From Pseudomonas kilonensis (GTDB taxonomy: Bacteria; Pseudomonadota; Gammaproteobacteria; Pseudomonadales; Pseudomonadaceae): 64,000 nt of DNA. This document shows, one piece after another, positions 36,602 through 44,335 of the stretch. Location: NCBI RefSeq assembly GCF_001269885.1, contig NZ_LHVH01000016.1:113494-177493 (forward strand), read 5' to 3'. A program made the translations under genes and the position numbers. The notes under the pieces were generated by a model, which was not told the origin of the DNA, ran no database searches, and saw nothing but the letters and a program-made list of their open reading frames with translations. Numbering within the stretch: position 1 is the stretch's first letter; each line of letters begins with the position of its first letter.

Positions 36602-37591
36602 TCAGCTTGCCGAGGCTGGCTCTGCCATGGCGACCACGACCTTGCGCGATCCCTGGAAGGTCGAACGACCGTGAGCCACCAGCATGTTGTCGAGCATCAA
36701 CACATCACCCGCCTGCCAGGGGAAGCTCACCTGACAGCGTTGCAGGACCTCGCGGATGTGCTCCAGCGCCTCTAGTTCAATCGGCGAGCCGTCGCCATAG
36801 AACACGTTACGCGGCACGCCCTGCTCCCCGACGATGGAGATCAATGTCTCGCGCACCGACGCTGCCAGGTTGGAGATATGGAACAGATGAGCCTGGTTGA
36901 ACCACACCCACTCCCCTGTCACCGGATGCTGGGCAACGGCCTGGCAGACCTGGCGAGTGGAAAGCTCGCCATCGTCCGTCCACTGGAACGCGATGTTGCT
37001 GGCGCGACAGAAACGCTCGACCTGGGAGCGGTCTTCGGTGCTAAAGGCCTGTTGCCAGGGCAAGTCCAGGCCATTGCCGTAATTGCGCACGTACATCAGG
37101 CGCTTCTCGGCAAAGCGCTGACGGATAGCAGGATCGAGTTGCTGGTAAACGAGGCGACTGTCGGCAATAGGTGTTTCACCGCCGACCTGCGAGGCCTGCA
37201 TACAGTGAAACCAGATTTTCATCGGCCAATTCAGCGAATAGGACTGTTCATTGTGCAGCGGGATAACCTGATGGGCCGGGTACTCGGTGGAGGTGTATAC
37301 CCGGTTGTTGAGCTTGGTGCGCGGGGTGGAAGCGTAGTCGTAGGTCAGCAGTTCATGGCCGAAGCTACGAGCAAATTCCTCGAAGTCCGCCTCTCCCTTG
37401 AACGCAAAACCGCGAAACAAAATGCCACCCGCACGCGGCAACTCAGTTTCTACGACCTGCTGGATCTGCGCCCGGCTGGCTTGCCAGGCATCCCCGGCAA
37501 GCGGGGCCTGGAGTATGAACGGCAGGGTCTGCTCGCTACCCGGTACAACATCCATGAATTGAACCTGTGCACGCATCAAACCGCTTTCCAT
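36602..37591 (-). CDS. stand-alone aspartyl beta-hydroxylase (TauD/SyrP-like, TbetaH_Asp type)
   Basis: A 329-residue non-heme Fe(II)/2-oxoglutarate dioxygenase. The facial triad is visible as HNE (PLHNEQ, about residue 113) and the distal His in MLVAHGR near the C-terminus, with the arginine of GSRK suited to bind 2-oxoglutarate. The family marker VFYGDGSPIE is shared with the hydroxylase domain fused to NRPS subunit 3. The start at 37591 follows a GGGGGG tract by 5 nt; an ATG at 37576 is an alternative. Published work on siderophore hydroxylases ties stand-alone enzymes to L-erythro-beta-hydroxyaspartate. It is the first gene of the NRPS operon under its own Fur box and probably hydroxylates Asp on the two tandem-T modules. 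Confidence 0.88.
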   Translation of the reverse strand: MESGLMRAQVQFMDVVPGSEQTLPFILQAPLAGDAWQASRAQIQQVVETELPRAGGILFRGFAFKGEADFEEFARSFGHELLTYDYASTPRTKLNNRVYTSTEYPAHQVIPLHNEQSYSLNWPMKIWFHCMQASQVGGETPIADSRLVYQQLDPAIRQRFAEKRLMYVRNYGNGLDLPWQQAFSTEDRSQVERFCRASNIAFQWTDDGELSTRQVCQAVAQHPVTGEWVWFNQAHLFHISNLAASVRETLISIVGEQGVPRNVFYGDGSPIELEALEHIREVLQRCQVSFPWQAGDVLMLDNMLVAHGRSTFQGSRKVVVAMAEPASAS

Positions 37592-37665
37592 TTAAGCCCC
37601 CCGCCATTGCGATCAGCGTATTTTTCGAGAGCATAAACTAATACAAACGAGTAACACCTGCAATA

Positions 37666-37684
37666 GAGAATCATTGTCATTAAT
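37666..37684. promoter_or_regulatory. predicted Fur box for the hydroxylase-NRPS operon
   Basis: GAGAATCATTGTCATTAAT matches the Fur consensus at 13 of 19 positions by eye and continues into more hexamer-like repeats (AATGATGATT). It lies 75 bases upstream of the hydroxylase start, between it and the end of the binding-protein gene, so the ~30-kb hydroxylase-NRPS-exporter unit (37591 to 7748) has its own iron-regulated promoter. Confidence 0.65.
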
Positions 37685-37710
37685 GATGATTGTATCGCAG
37701 ATGCTACGTT

Positions 37711-38661
37711 TTACTTGGCCTGCAGCACGCTCTCGCGCTCGGCGATATGCGACATCAGCAGATAGGCAGAACCCACCAGGCCCTGCATCGTATCGGCATA
37801 GCGGCTGCGATTGAGGTACAGGAACTGGCGATTCTTCACTGCAAACAGATTCTGCCACTGTGGGGACTGACGAAACGCCGCTGTGCTGGCTTCCGAGTCG
37901 AGCAGCTCTTCATACGTGTCAATAATGAAATCGCTGTCGAAGTCGCCGATGCGCTCCAGGCTGTAAGGCACGTTTTGCCGCGCCTCGCGGTAGGCGGCGA
38001 CACGCCCCAGGCCAAAATCGCCGATGACGTCGTCCATGCCGCCGCGACCGATCAGTTGAAAGCCATCGCTGTAGACTTCCAGCGTGGTGACGGTAATGCG
38101 CGAAGGGTCTTTCACGCGCTTCTTGAACTCGCTGACGACCCATTGATATTCGTTGAGCATTTCCGCATAGCGCTGCGGCTTGCCGACCAGGTCGGCGAGT
38201 TGCTTGGCGTAAGTCTTGATGTCGCTTTCCCGAGCGGGCAGCAGCACGACCGGGGCGATTTTGCTGAGCTTGTCCTTGAGGTCGGCGTGATAGGACAAAC
38301 CCACGATCAAGTCAGGCTTCAAGGCGGCAATGGCTTCCAGATCGGGCGCCTGGTGCGAGCCGATATACTGAATGCCCGTCACATCGAACCGCTCCTGCGT
38401 CCCGCGGAACAACACGTCCGAGAACAGCTTTTTGCGCCCCGTCGAACCACAGGGTTTGACCCCCAACTCCAGCAACTGGGCCGTCAGGCTGAAGTCATGC
38501 AACGACACAATGCAATGCGGCGCCACGGGAACCTCGACTCGGCCAAAACTGTTCTCGAACACTTTGGTTTCAGCGGCGCCAGCCGGTACAGCCACCAATG
38601 CCAACGGCACACATAGCATGCCAAGCACACCTCGGAAAAAACCTTTAACCCGGTCCCGCAC
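37711..38661 (-). CDS. ferric-siderophore periplasmic binding protein (FecB/FhuD class)
   Basis: I selected the GTG at 38661 because GGAGGT stands 6 nt upstream and the product (316 residues) then begins with a good signal peptide: basic RDRVKGFFR, hydrophobic LGMLCVPLALVAV, cleavage near AGA-AE. An ATG at 38679 is an alternative. The mature protein has the type-III binding-protein pattern: IVSLHDFSLTAQLLELGVKPCG at the start, then a first-lobe YIGSHQAPDLEAIAALKPDLIVG segment and a long linking helix. It would capture the ferric lipopeptide after the TonB receptor and deliver it to the two permeases encoded just upstream. It is the last gene of the import operon. Confidence 0.88.
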   Translation of the reverse strand: MRDRVKGFFRGVLGMLCVPLALVAVPAGAAETKVFENSFGRVEVPVAPHCIVSLHDFSLTAQLLELGVKPCGSTGRKKLFSDVLFRGTQERFDVTGIQYIGSHQAPDLEAIAALKPDLIVGLSYHADLKDKLSKIAPVVLLPARESDIKTYAKQLADLVGKPQRYAEMLNEYQWVVSEFKKRVKDPSRITVTTLEVYSDGFQLIGRGGMDDVIGDFGLGRVAAYREARQNVPYSLERIGDFDSDFIIDTYEELLDSEASTAAFRQSPQWQNLFAVKNRQFLYLNRSRYADTMQGLVGSAYLLMSHIAERESVLQAK

Positions 38662-38702
38662 GCGTTTACCTCCACACATTTCCAATGAGCGTCGCCGTGT
38701 TT

Positions 38703-39752
38703 TCAGCGACTGCGTTGACGCGCCAGCAAAACAATCAGATACGGCGCGCCGATGATTGCGACAACCAGCCCTGCGGGCAACTGCAGGGGCGGCAAAAGCC
38801 CCCGACCCAGCGTGTCACCGGCCAGCACCAACAACGCACCGACCAAGGCCGACAAGGGGATCAAGGCGCCATGACGGTCACCCGCCATCTGTCGCGCCAG
38901 ATGAGGCGCCACCAGCCCGACAAACGTCATGGTGCCCACGTTCGCCACTGCAGCCGCCGTCAACATGACGCTGCACAGCAACAACGAAACCATGATCCAC
39001 GTGACATTCAGCCCTCGACTGAGTGCGACTTTTTCACCCAACTGCAACAGATTCAACTGGCGATGACAGAACAGCAACGGCAGCCCAGCCACCAATAGCC
39101 AGAGACCGAGGCTATGAACCTGCGGCCAACTGGCACGGTGCAAACTGCCGCCAAGCCACATCAGGGCCGACTCCACCTGATCGATATTGCCGTAAGTGAT
39201 GAGCAGGTCGGCCACCGCGCTGAGCATCGCGGTGAGACCGACACCGACGAGGATCAAGCGCAACGGCGAGATGCCCTGGCGCCAGGACAGCAGCGCAACG
39301 AAGAACGCCACCGCCAGCCCTCCGGCCAGTGCCGCCAATGGATAGAATTCCAGAGGTAAAAGCGCCGGCCAGAGCACGATAATCAACAACATGGTGACAC
39401 TGGCGCCTGATTCCACGCCCACCAGGCCCGGCGCCGCCAGCGGGTTACGCGTCAACGACTGCATCAACAGACCGGCAAGGGACATGGCCGCACCGGCCAG
39501 GACCGCCAGCAAGACACGCGGCAGCCGTAGTTCCCAGAGCAGGTTGCGCATTGTCGAATTGACTTGCTCAGGCGCCAGCAAGGCTTGCCAGACCTGGGCG
39601 GCACTCAGTGGGTAGCTGCCGACGGTCAATGCGTACAGCGCCAATGCAACAACGGCAACCATCAGCAACAACACTGAAATCAAGTCGATCGGTCGCGCAA
39701 TCCAAGGCAACAACGGATACGCCCGGGGCAAGGTCAATCCCGCTCGCATCAT
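38703..39752 (-). CDS. FecCD-family siderophore ABC permease
   Basis: A 349-residue polytopic inner-membrane protein with about 9-10 hydrophobic spans. It shows the FecCD signatures LRLPRVLLAVLAGAAMSLAGLLMQ near residue 75, NPLAAPGLVGVESGA, and GLVAPHLARQMAGDRHGALIP, the cytoplasmic coupling loop that contacts the ATPase. The start ATG overlaps the stop of the other permease (ATGA), indicating coupled translation. With its partner it forms the heterodimeric channel for the ferric siderophore. Confidence 0.92.
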   Translation of the reverse strand: MMRAGLTLPRAYPLLPWIARPIDLISVLLLMVAVVALALYALTVGSYPLSAAQVWQALLAPEQVNSTMRNLLWELRLPRVLLAVLAGAAMSLAGLLMQSLTRNPLAAPGLVGVESGASVTMLLIIVLWPALLPLEFYPLAALAGGLAVAFFVALLSWRQGISPLRLILVGVGLTAMLSAVADLLITYGNIDQVESALMWLGGSLHRASWPQVHSLGLWLLVAGLPLLFCHRQLNLLQLGEKVALSRGLNVTWIMVSLLLCSVMLTAAAVANVGTMTFVGLVAPHLARQMAGDRHGALIPLSALVGALLVLAGDTLGRGLLPPLQLPAGLVVAIIGAPYLIVLLARQRSR

Positions 39753-40732
39753 CTGACCTTCCTCAATACCAGCACGACAAAAATAGGGCCGCCGATAAGC
39801 GCCGTCACGATACCGGTATTGAGCTCGAACGGACGCACCACGGTTCTTGCCGCGATATCCGCCAGAATCAGCAGCAACGCTCCCAGCAACGGGGCAGCCA
39901 GCAACAGTCGACGATAATCATCGCCGAACAACAGTCGCGCCGCATGAGGCACCACCAGACCGACAAAGCCAATAGGCCCCGCCAAAGCCACTGCCCCCCC
40001 GGACAACAGCACCACCGACGCCAAGCCCAGCACGCGCATTTTCAACAGATTGACACCCATGCCGGCCGCAGCCTGCGGGCCAAGACGATGAGCATTCAAT
40101 GCACGGACGTTCACCAGGCACAGGCACATGCCGAGCAAGACATAAGGCCAGACCCAAGCCTGCATCGAGCCCCCGGTCACACCGATGGAGCCAGTAAGCC
40201 AGCGCCGCAGACTGTCGAGCCCCTGTTGATCGAGCAGCAGCAAAATCGAGGTAATGGCGCTGAACAGTGCCGCGATCATCGCTCCGGACAGTGTCAGCCG
40301 AATCGGATTGTGCCCCCGCCCCGCCAACAGCAGGACGCCGACGGAGGCCACCAACGCCCCCGCAAATGCAAACAATGGAATCATCGACATATCGTTGCCC
40401 GGCAGCACCAGCAAGCCGAACACGACGAATAACGCAGCACCGCTGTTGATGCCGAGAATGCCCGGATCGGCCAACGGGTTATCACCCACCGCCTGCATGA
40501 TTGCACCGGCAAGCCCGAGGCTGGCCCCCACCAGCATCGCGACCAGCAAGCGCGGTAAGCGGCTGCCACGGATGACGCTCTGGTCGGGGTTGCCCGGCGC
40601 ATAGGCGACCAAGGCCTGCCAAGCTTCATGCCAAGGTATGTCCTTTGCGCCGACGGCCAGATGAAGCAGCGAGGTCAAGGCAATTGCCATCAACAAGCCC
40701 AACCAGACCGGCAACCGTAAACCCTGACTCAC
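39749..40732 (-). CDS. FecCD-family siderophore ABC permease
   Basis: The product is 327 residues from a GTG at 40732 that overlaps the ATPase stop (GTGA) and is preceded by GGGAGG at 4 nt; the longer frame from 40783 lies inside the ATPase gene. It has the family motifs RLPRLLVAMLVGASLGLAGA, NPLADPGILGINSGA and GLVVPHAARLLFGDDYR, and about nine membrane spans. It pairs with the following permease. The order ATPase, permease, permease, binding protein with 4-nt overlaps argues for one transcript from the 41.6-kb promoter region. Confidence 0.92.
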   Translation of the reverse strand: MSQGLRLPVWLGLLMAIALTSLLHLAVGAKDIPWHEAWQALVAYAPGNPDQSVIRGSRLPRLLVAMLVGASLGLAGAIMQAVGDNPLADPGILGINSGAALFVVFGLLVLPGNDMSMIPLFAFAGALVASVGVLLLAGRGHNPIRLTLSGAMIAALFSAITSILLLLDQQGLDSLRRWLTGSIGVTGGSMQAWVWPYVLLGMCLCLVNVRALNAHRLGPQAAAGMGVNLLKMRVLGLASVVLLSGGAVALAGPIGFVGLVVPHAARLLFGDDYRRLLLAAPLLGALLLILADIAARTVVRPFELNTGIVTALIGGPIFVVLVLRKVR

Positions 40733-41532
40733 ATCGCCTCCCGCACAGCCAATGGCTGGCTTCGGCTCGTCTGCGGCACGCATAACGGATCACCGGAATA
40801 AGGGTCGGTGATGATGTGCGCATCCAGATCGAACACCGCTTTGAGATTGTCCCGAGTGAACACCTTGGCAGGTGCGCCCTGGGCGAGCACACGCCCTTCG
40901 CGCATCATCACCAGGTGATCGGCATAACGCGCGGCCTGGTTCAGGTCGTGAAGTACAGCCACGATGGTTTTGCCTTGCTCACGAAGATCCACCAGCAACT
41001 CAAGCAGCGTGATCTGATGCGCAATATCGAGAAATGTCGTTGGCTCATCCAGCAGGATCACCGGCGTATCCTGGGCCAGGGTCATTGCAATCCAGCAGCG
41101 TTGCAATTGCCCCCCCGACAGGGTGGCCAAGGAACGATCAAGCAAAGGATGGATGCCCGCCAGGTCAATGGCCCGGTCAATGGCCTGTTGATCCTGCTCG
41201 GACCATTGGCGCCACCAGGTCTTCCAGGGGAAACGTCCCTGCATCACCAGCTCGCGCACACTCATACCGGCTGGCGATGTCGTGCGCTGCGGCAATAACG
41301 CCAGGTGTTGTGCCAGCGTTCGACGCGAATACTGCCCCAGCCGCTTCCCCGACAACTGCACCTCGCCCGTACTCGGCCGCAACATATGCGCAAGCACATT
41401 TAACAACGTGGTCTTGCCGCACCCGTTCGCCCCGATCAACGCCGTGAAACAACCTTCAGGAATATCCAGGCTGACACCGTTGAGAATCTGCTGTTCGCCA
41501 TAGCTCAGCCGCACATCGGTGGCTTTCAGCAT
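40729..41532 (-). CDS. siderophore ABC transporter ATPase (FepC/FecE class)
   Basis: A 267-residue ATPase: Walker A GANGCGKTT (about residue 34), Q-loop LPQRTTSPAG, signature LSGGQLQRCWIAM, Walker B VILLDEPTT, and switch His in VLHDLNQAARYAD. The LHDLNQAxRYAD ending is typical of iron-siderophore and vitamin B12 importers. The start has GGAGGGAAGG just upstream. It is the first gene of the import operon, divergent from the TonB-dependent receptor. Confidence 0.93.
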   Translation of the reverse strand: MLKATDVRLSYGEQQILNGVSLDIPEGCFTALIGANGCGKTTLLNVLAHMLRPSTGEVQLSGKRLGQYSRRTLAQHLALLPQRTTSPAGMSVRELVMQGRFPWKTWWRQWSEQDQQAIDRAIDLAGIHPLLDRSLATLSGGQLQRCWIAMTLAQDTPVILLDEPTTFLDIAHQITLLELLVDLREQGKTIVAVLHDLNQAARYADHLVMMREGRVLAQGAPAKVFTRDNLKAVFDLDAHIITDPYSGDPLCVPQTSRSQPLAVREAM

Positions 41533-41817
41533 GACCTTCCCTCCACGCCCAAAAGGCCTGATCGAATGTGTTCATCGAGCAATGCCCCATCGTTTTTTGT
41601 CCCGTACAACCAAAGGGAATCCGCTGGGGGCATAAGTGGGCGACAGAATATGTCGAAAATAAAATAATTGCCTACAAGACTGACAATACTAATGCAAACC
41701 TTTATCATTTACAGCTAACATATGGCCAGTAGACACCAACCCTGATGGTCTGCTGAACCAACCGAATCAGGGCATAAAGGCCCCCGAAGCCAAAATGTAA
41801 ACTCAAGGACTCCGTCG
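41533..41817. promoter_or_regulatory. divergent iron-responsive promoter region with a Fur box at 41688-41706
   Basis: This AT-rich 285-base gap separates the importer operon (minus) from the receptor (plus). ACTAATGCAAACCTTTATC at 41688-41706 matches the Fur consensus at 13 of 19 positions by eye. A single site placed between both starts could co-repress receptor and importer. I could not place -35/-10 boxes with confidence. Confidence 0.55.
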
Positions 41818-44040
41818 ATGCTCGGAAAAAAAACAACAGTTGGCACCGAAAAACGTTACGTCATGCGTCATCCAGCATTTCACCTGAGCACCCTTGCACT
41901 GGCTTTGGGGAGCATTTTTTCAGCGCAGGCGATCGCCGCGCAGGATGAAACATCCGATAAGGGTACAACGGTTCAACTCGGTGAAATCAACATCAATGCC
42001 GCCGCTCCGGAGAACCCGACAGGCCCGGTCAACGGCAAAGTCGCCTTGCGCAACACCAGCGCCACCAAAACCAACGCGGCCATCACTGAGACGCCACAGT
42101 CGCTGTCCGTGGTGACCGCCGATGAAATGCGCGATCGCAAATCAGACACCCTGGCCGATGCCCTGAGCTACACCCCGGGCTTCACCAGCCAACCAAGCAG
42201 CTTCAACCGGACCTCCGATCGGTTCCGCATTCGTGGTTTCGACGTAGAGTCCGCCACCGGCGGCTCGCTGCGCGACGGCCTGCGCCTGCAAAACAACTCC
42301 TACGACGGCGTCCAGGAACCCTTCGGCCTGGAGCGCGTGGAAGTGATCCGCGGCGCCGCCTCGGTACTCTACGGGCAACTGTCACCGGGTGGGTTCGTCA
42401 ACGGCGTCAGCAAACGCCCGACCGAAACACCGCTGCATGAATTGGGCCTGCAATATGGCAATCATGATCGCAAGCAACTGACAGCCGACTTCAGCGGCCC
42501 GCTCGGCGACAGCGAGACCCTCAGCTATCGTCTGACCCTGCTTCAGCGCGACAGTGATACCCAGCAGGACTACATCAACGACAACAAGACCTACATCGCC
42601 CCGGCCCTGACCTGGCGTCCCAACGAAGACACGTCGCTGACATTGTTGTCCTTCTATCAAAAAAGTGACACACGCTTCTCCGCCCCCCTGCCCTACCAAC
42701 TCGTCAAAGGTGTCGGCAACGGCCCCTTCACCATCGGCCGCCACGATTTTATCGGCGAGCCTGACTACGACGATATGAATGGCGAAATGTCCGCCATCGG
42801 CTACGAGTTCGAACACCGTTTCGACGAGCACACCCGCATCAGCAACAAATTGCGTTACTACGAAGCGGATGTGAAATGGAAATATCTGCAGGCCCAGACA
42901 AGTACGACGGCCATCAATAACGCGGCCACCACGGGCATTCTGCGCCGTCAGTACAGCGACCGGCATGAGCGCTCCAGAGCCCTGGCCAGCGACACTAACA
43001 TCGAGACACGTTGGAACATCGGCGGCGTGGAAAACACCTTCCTGGTGGGTGCTGATACCTACGATGCCTCGTACGACTCCCATAACTTCCGGGGCACCGC
43101 ACCTTCTATCAATATCGGTGACTACAACTACGGCCAACCGGTCGTGGTGGACAAGGATCCGATCCGTGATCGTGGCTCACAGATCGACACCCTGCAAAAA
43201 GGCATCTATCTGCAAGACCAGATCAAGTTCGACGACCACTGGTTGCTGTTGCTCGGCGGCCGACATGACTGGGCCGACCAGGATCAGAAAGCTTTTGCCC
43301 CTGGTCGAACGCCGGTTCACCAGAGCAACGAAGCCACCACTTGGCGTGCCGGCCTTGTGTATCAGGCGGATAACGGCCTGGCCCCATATATCAGCTACAG
43401 CGAATCGTTCTTCCCGGTCGCGGTGGCCGAAGCGACTGATGGGCAGAGTTTTGATCCTACCGAAGGTAAACAGTACGAAATCGGTATTCGCTACCAGCCT
43501 CCTGGCAGCAACACGCTGTTGAGCGCAGCGGTTTATGAGCTGACGCAAGAAAACGTATTGAAGCGCGACCTGTCAGGCCAAAATCCCCAGCAGATTGGCG
43601 AACAACGCTCCCGTGGCCTGGAACTGGAAGCCAAAACAGAACTGACGCCACAACTGAGTGTCATTGCGACCTACGCCTACACCGATGCACGCATTACCAA
43701 AAGCATAACCCAGAGCGAAGTAGGCCAGCGCAGCGAAGATACGCCGTACCACCAGGCCGCCCTATGGGCCGACTACAACTTCGCCCTGTTCGGCTTACCG
43801 CAATTGAAGGTCGGTGGTGGTGCTCGCTACAAGGGAACGACCCAGGCCTCGGGTATCGACTCGCAGATGCCGGCCTATACCCTGTTCGATGCCATGGCCA
43901 GCTACCAGATCGACAAGAACTGGGACATTGCCCTCAATGCAAACAACGTGACGAACAAGAAGTACACCTACTGTGAAGCTGCCATCTGCCGCTACGGCGA
44001 CGAGCGCGAGTTGGTAACCTCCGTTAATTTCAGGTGGTAA
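41818..44040 (+). CDS. TonB-dependent siderophore receptor (FpvA/FhuE-like barrel, no signalling domain)
   Basis: A 740-residue outer-membrane protein. A signal peptide ends near residue 41 (AQAIAA-QDE). The mature protein goes almost directly into the plug (ITETPQSLSVVTADEM, GSLRDGLRLQNN, RVEVIRGAASVLYGQLSPGG), so there is no N-terminal STN domain and therefore no FecR/ECF-type surface signalling. The barrel ends with the family pattern CEAAICRYGDER---SVNFRW, including the terminal aromatic residue. It should import the ferric form of the lipopeptide made by the adjacent NRPS cluster. It is divergent from the ABC importer with a shared Fur-controlled region, and followed by a 10-bp-stem hairpin. 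Confidence 0.93.
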   Translation: MLGKKTTVGTEKRYVMRHPAFHLSTLALALGSIFSAQAIAAQDETSDKGTTVQLGEININAAAPENPTGPVNGKVALRNTSATKTNAAITETPQSLSVVTADEMRDRKSDTLADALSYTPGFTSQPSSFNRTSDRFRIRGFDVESATGGSLRDGLRLQNNSYDGVQEPFGLERVEVIRGAASVLYGQLSPGGFVNGVSKRPTETPLHELGLQYGNHDRKQLTADFSGPLGDSETLSYRLTLLQRDSDTQQDYINDNKTYIAPALTWRPNEDTSLTLLSFYQKSDTRFSAPLPYQLVKGVGNGPFTIGRHDFIGEPDYDDMNGEMSAIGYEFEHRFDEHTRISNKLRYYEADVKWKYLQAQTSTTAINNAATTGILRRQYSDRHERSRALASDTNIETRWNIGGVENTFLVGADTYDASYDSHNFRGTAPSINIGDYNYGQPVVVDKDPIRDRGSQIDTLQKGIYLQDQIKFDDHWLLLLGGRHDWADQDQKAFAPGRTPVHQSNEATTWRAGLVYQADNGLAPYISYSESFFPVAVAEATDGQSFDPTEGKQYEIGIRYQPPGSNTLLSAAVYELTQENVLKRDLSGQNPQQIGEQRSRGLELEAKTELTPQLSVIATYAYTDARITKSITQSEVGQRSEDTPYHQAALWADYNFALFGLPQLKVGGGARYKGTTQASGIDSQMPAYTLFDAMASYQIDKNWDIALNANNVTNKKYTYCEAAICRYGDERELVTSVNFRW

Positions 44041-44044
44041 GATT

Positions 44045-44078
44045 GGCTCGGTCGGCGCTGTCAGGGGTCGACCGAGCC
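44045..44078 (+). terminator. hairpin after the receptor gene
   Basis: GGCTCGGTCG and CGACCGAGCC form a perfect 10-bp stem with a 14-base loop, starting 4 bases after the receptor stop. There is no T-tract, so it is either a weak terminator or an mRNA-stabilising structure. Confidence 0.5.
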
Positions 44079-44206
44079 ATGTAACGCAGCAGAAATCCAA
44101 GCACCAAATAGAAGCTGGGTGACACTGGCTTCTACCTCCCTCAAGGGCGATCAAGCGCCTGTTCATACAGAAAACCGATCCGTATCACCGCGCACTGGCA
44201 GGTACG

Positions 44207-44223
44207 GTTTGTGGTCTATAGTT
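44207..44223 (+). promoter_or_regulatory. upstream element shared by the two cache-sensor genes (copy 1)
   Basis: GTTTGTGGTCTATAGTT occurs here, 113 bases before the histidine kinase start, and again exactly at 50643-50659 in front of the cache-GGDEF-EAL gene in the opposite orientation. A second shared block (CCGCGTCGGATA) and an almost identical ribosome-binding stretch GCAGGGAGCACAC follow before each start. It may be a promoter or activator site duplicated together with the gene. Confidence 0.55.
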
Positions 44224-44335
44224 CCTAGCAAATCCGAAATATTTTCGCTCGTGCAACCTGGAGCAACATCCTCTCGAGCCGTAAACCGCGTCGGATAACC
44301 ACCCGCCTTCAATAGTGAAATGCAGGGAGCACACT

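Noticed and set aside
9388..37591. Assignment to the corrugatin / ornicorrugatin / histicorrugatin family
   Set aside because: Those lipopeptides contain beta-hydroxyhistidine and eight residues; here seven A domains are present, none reads as His, and the terminal code is Asp.
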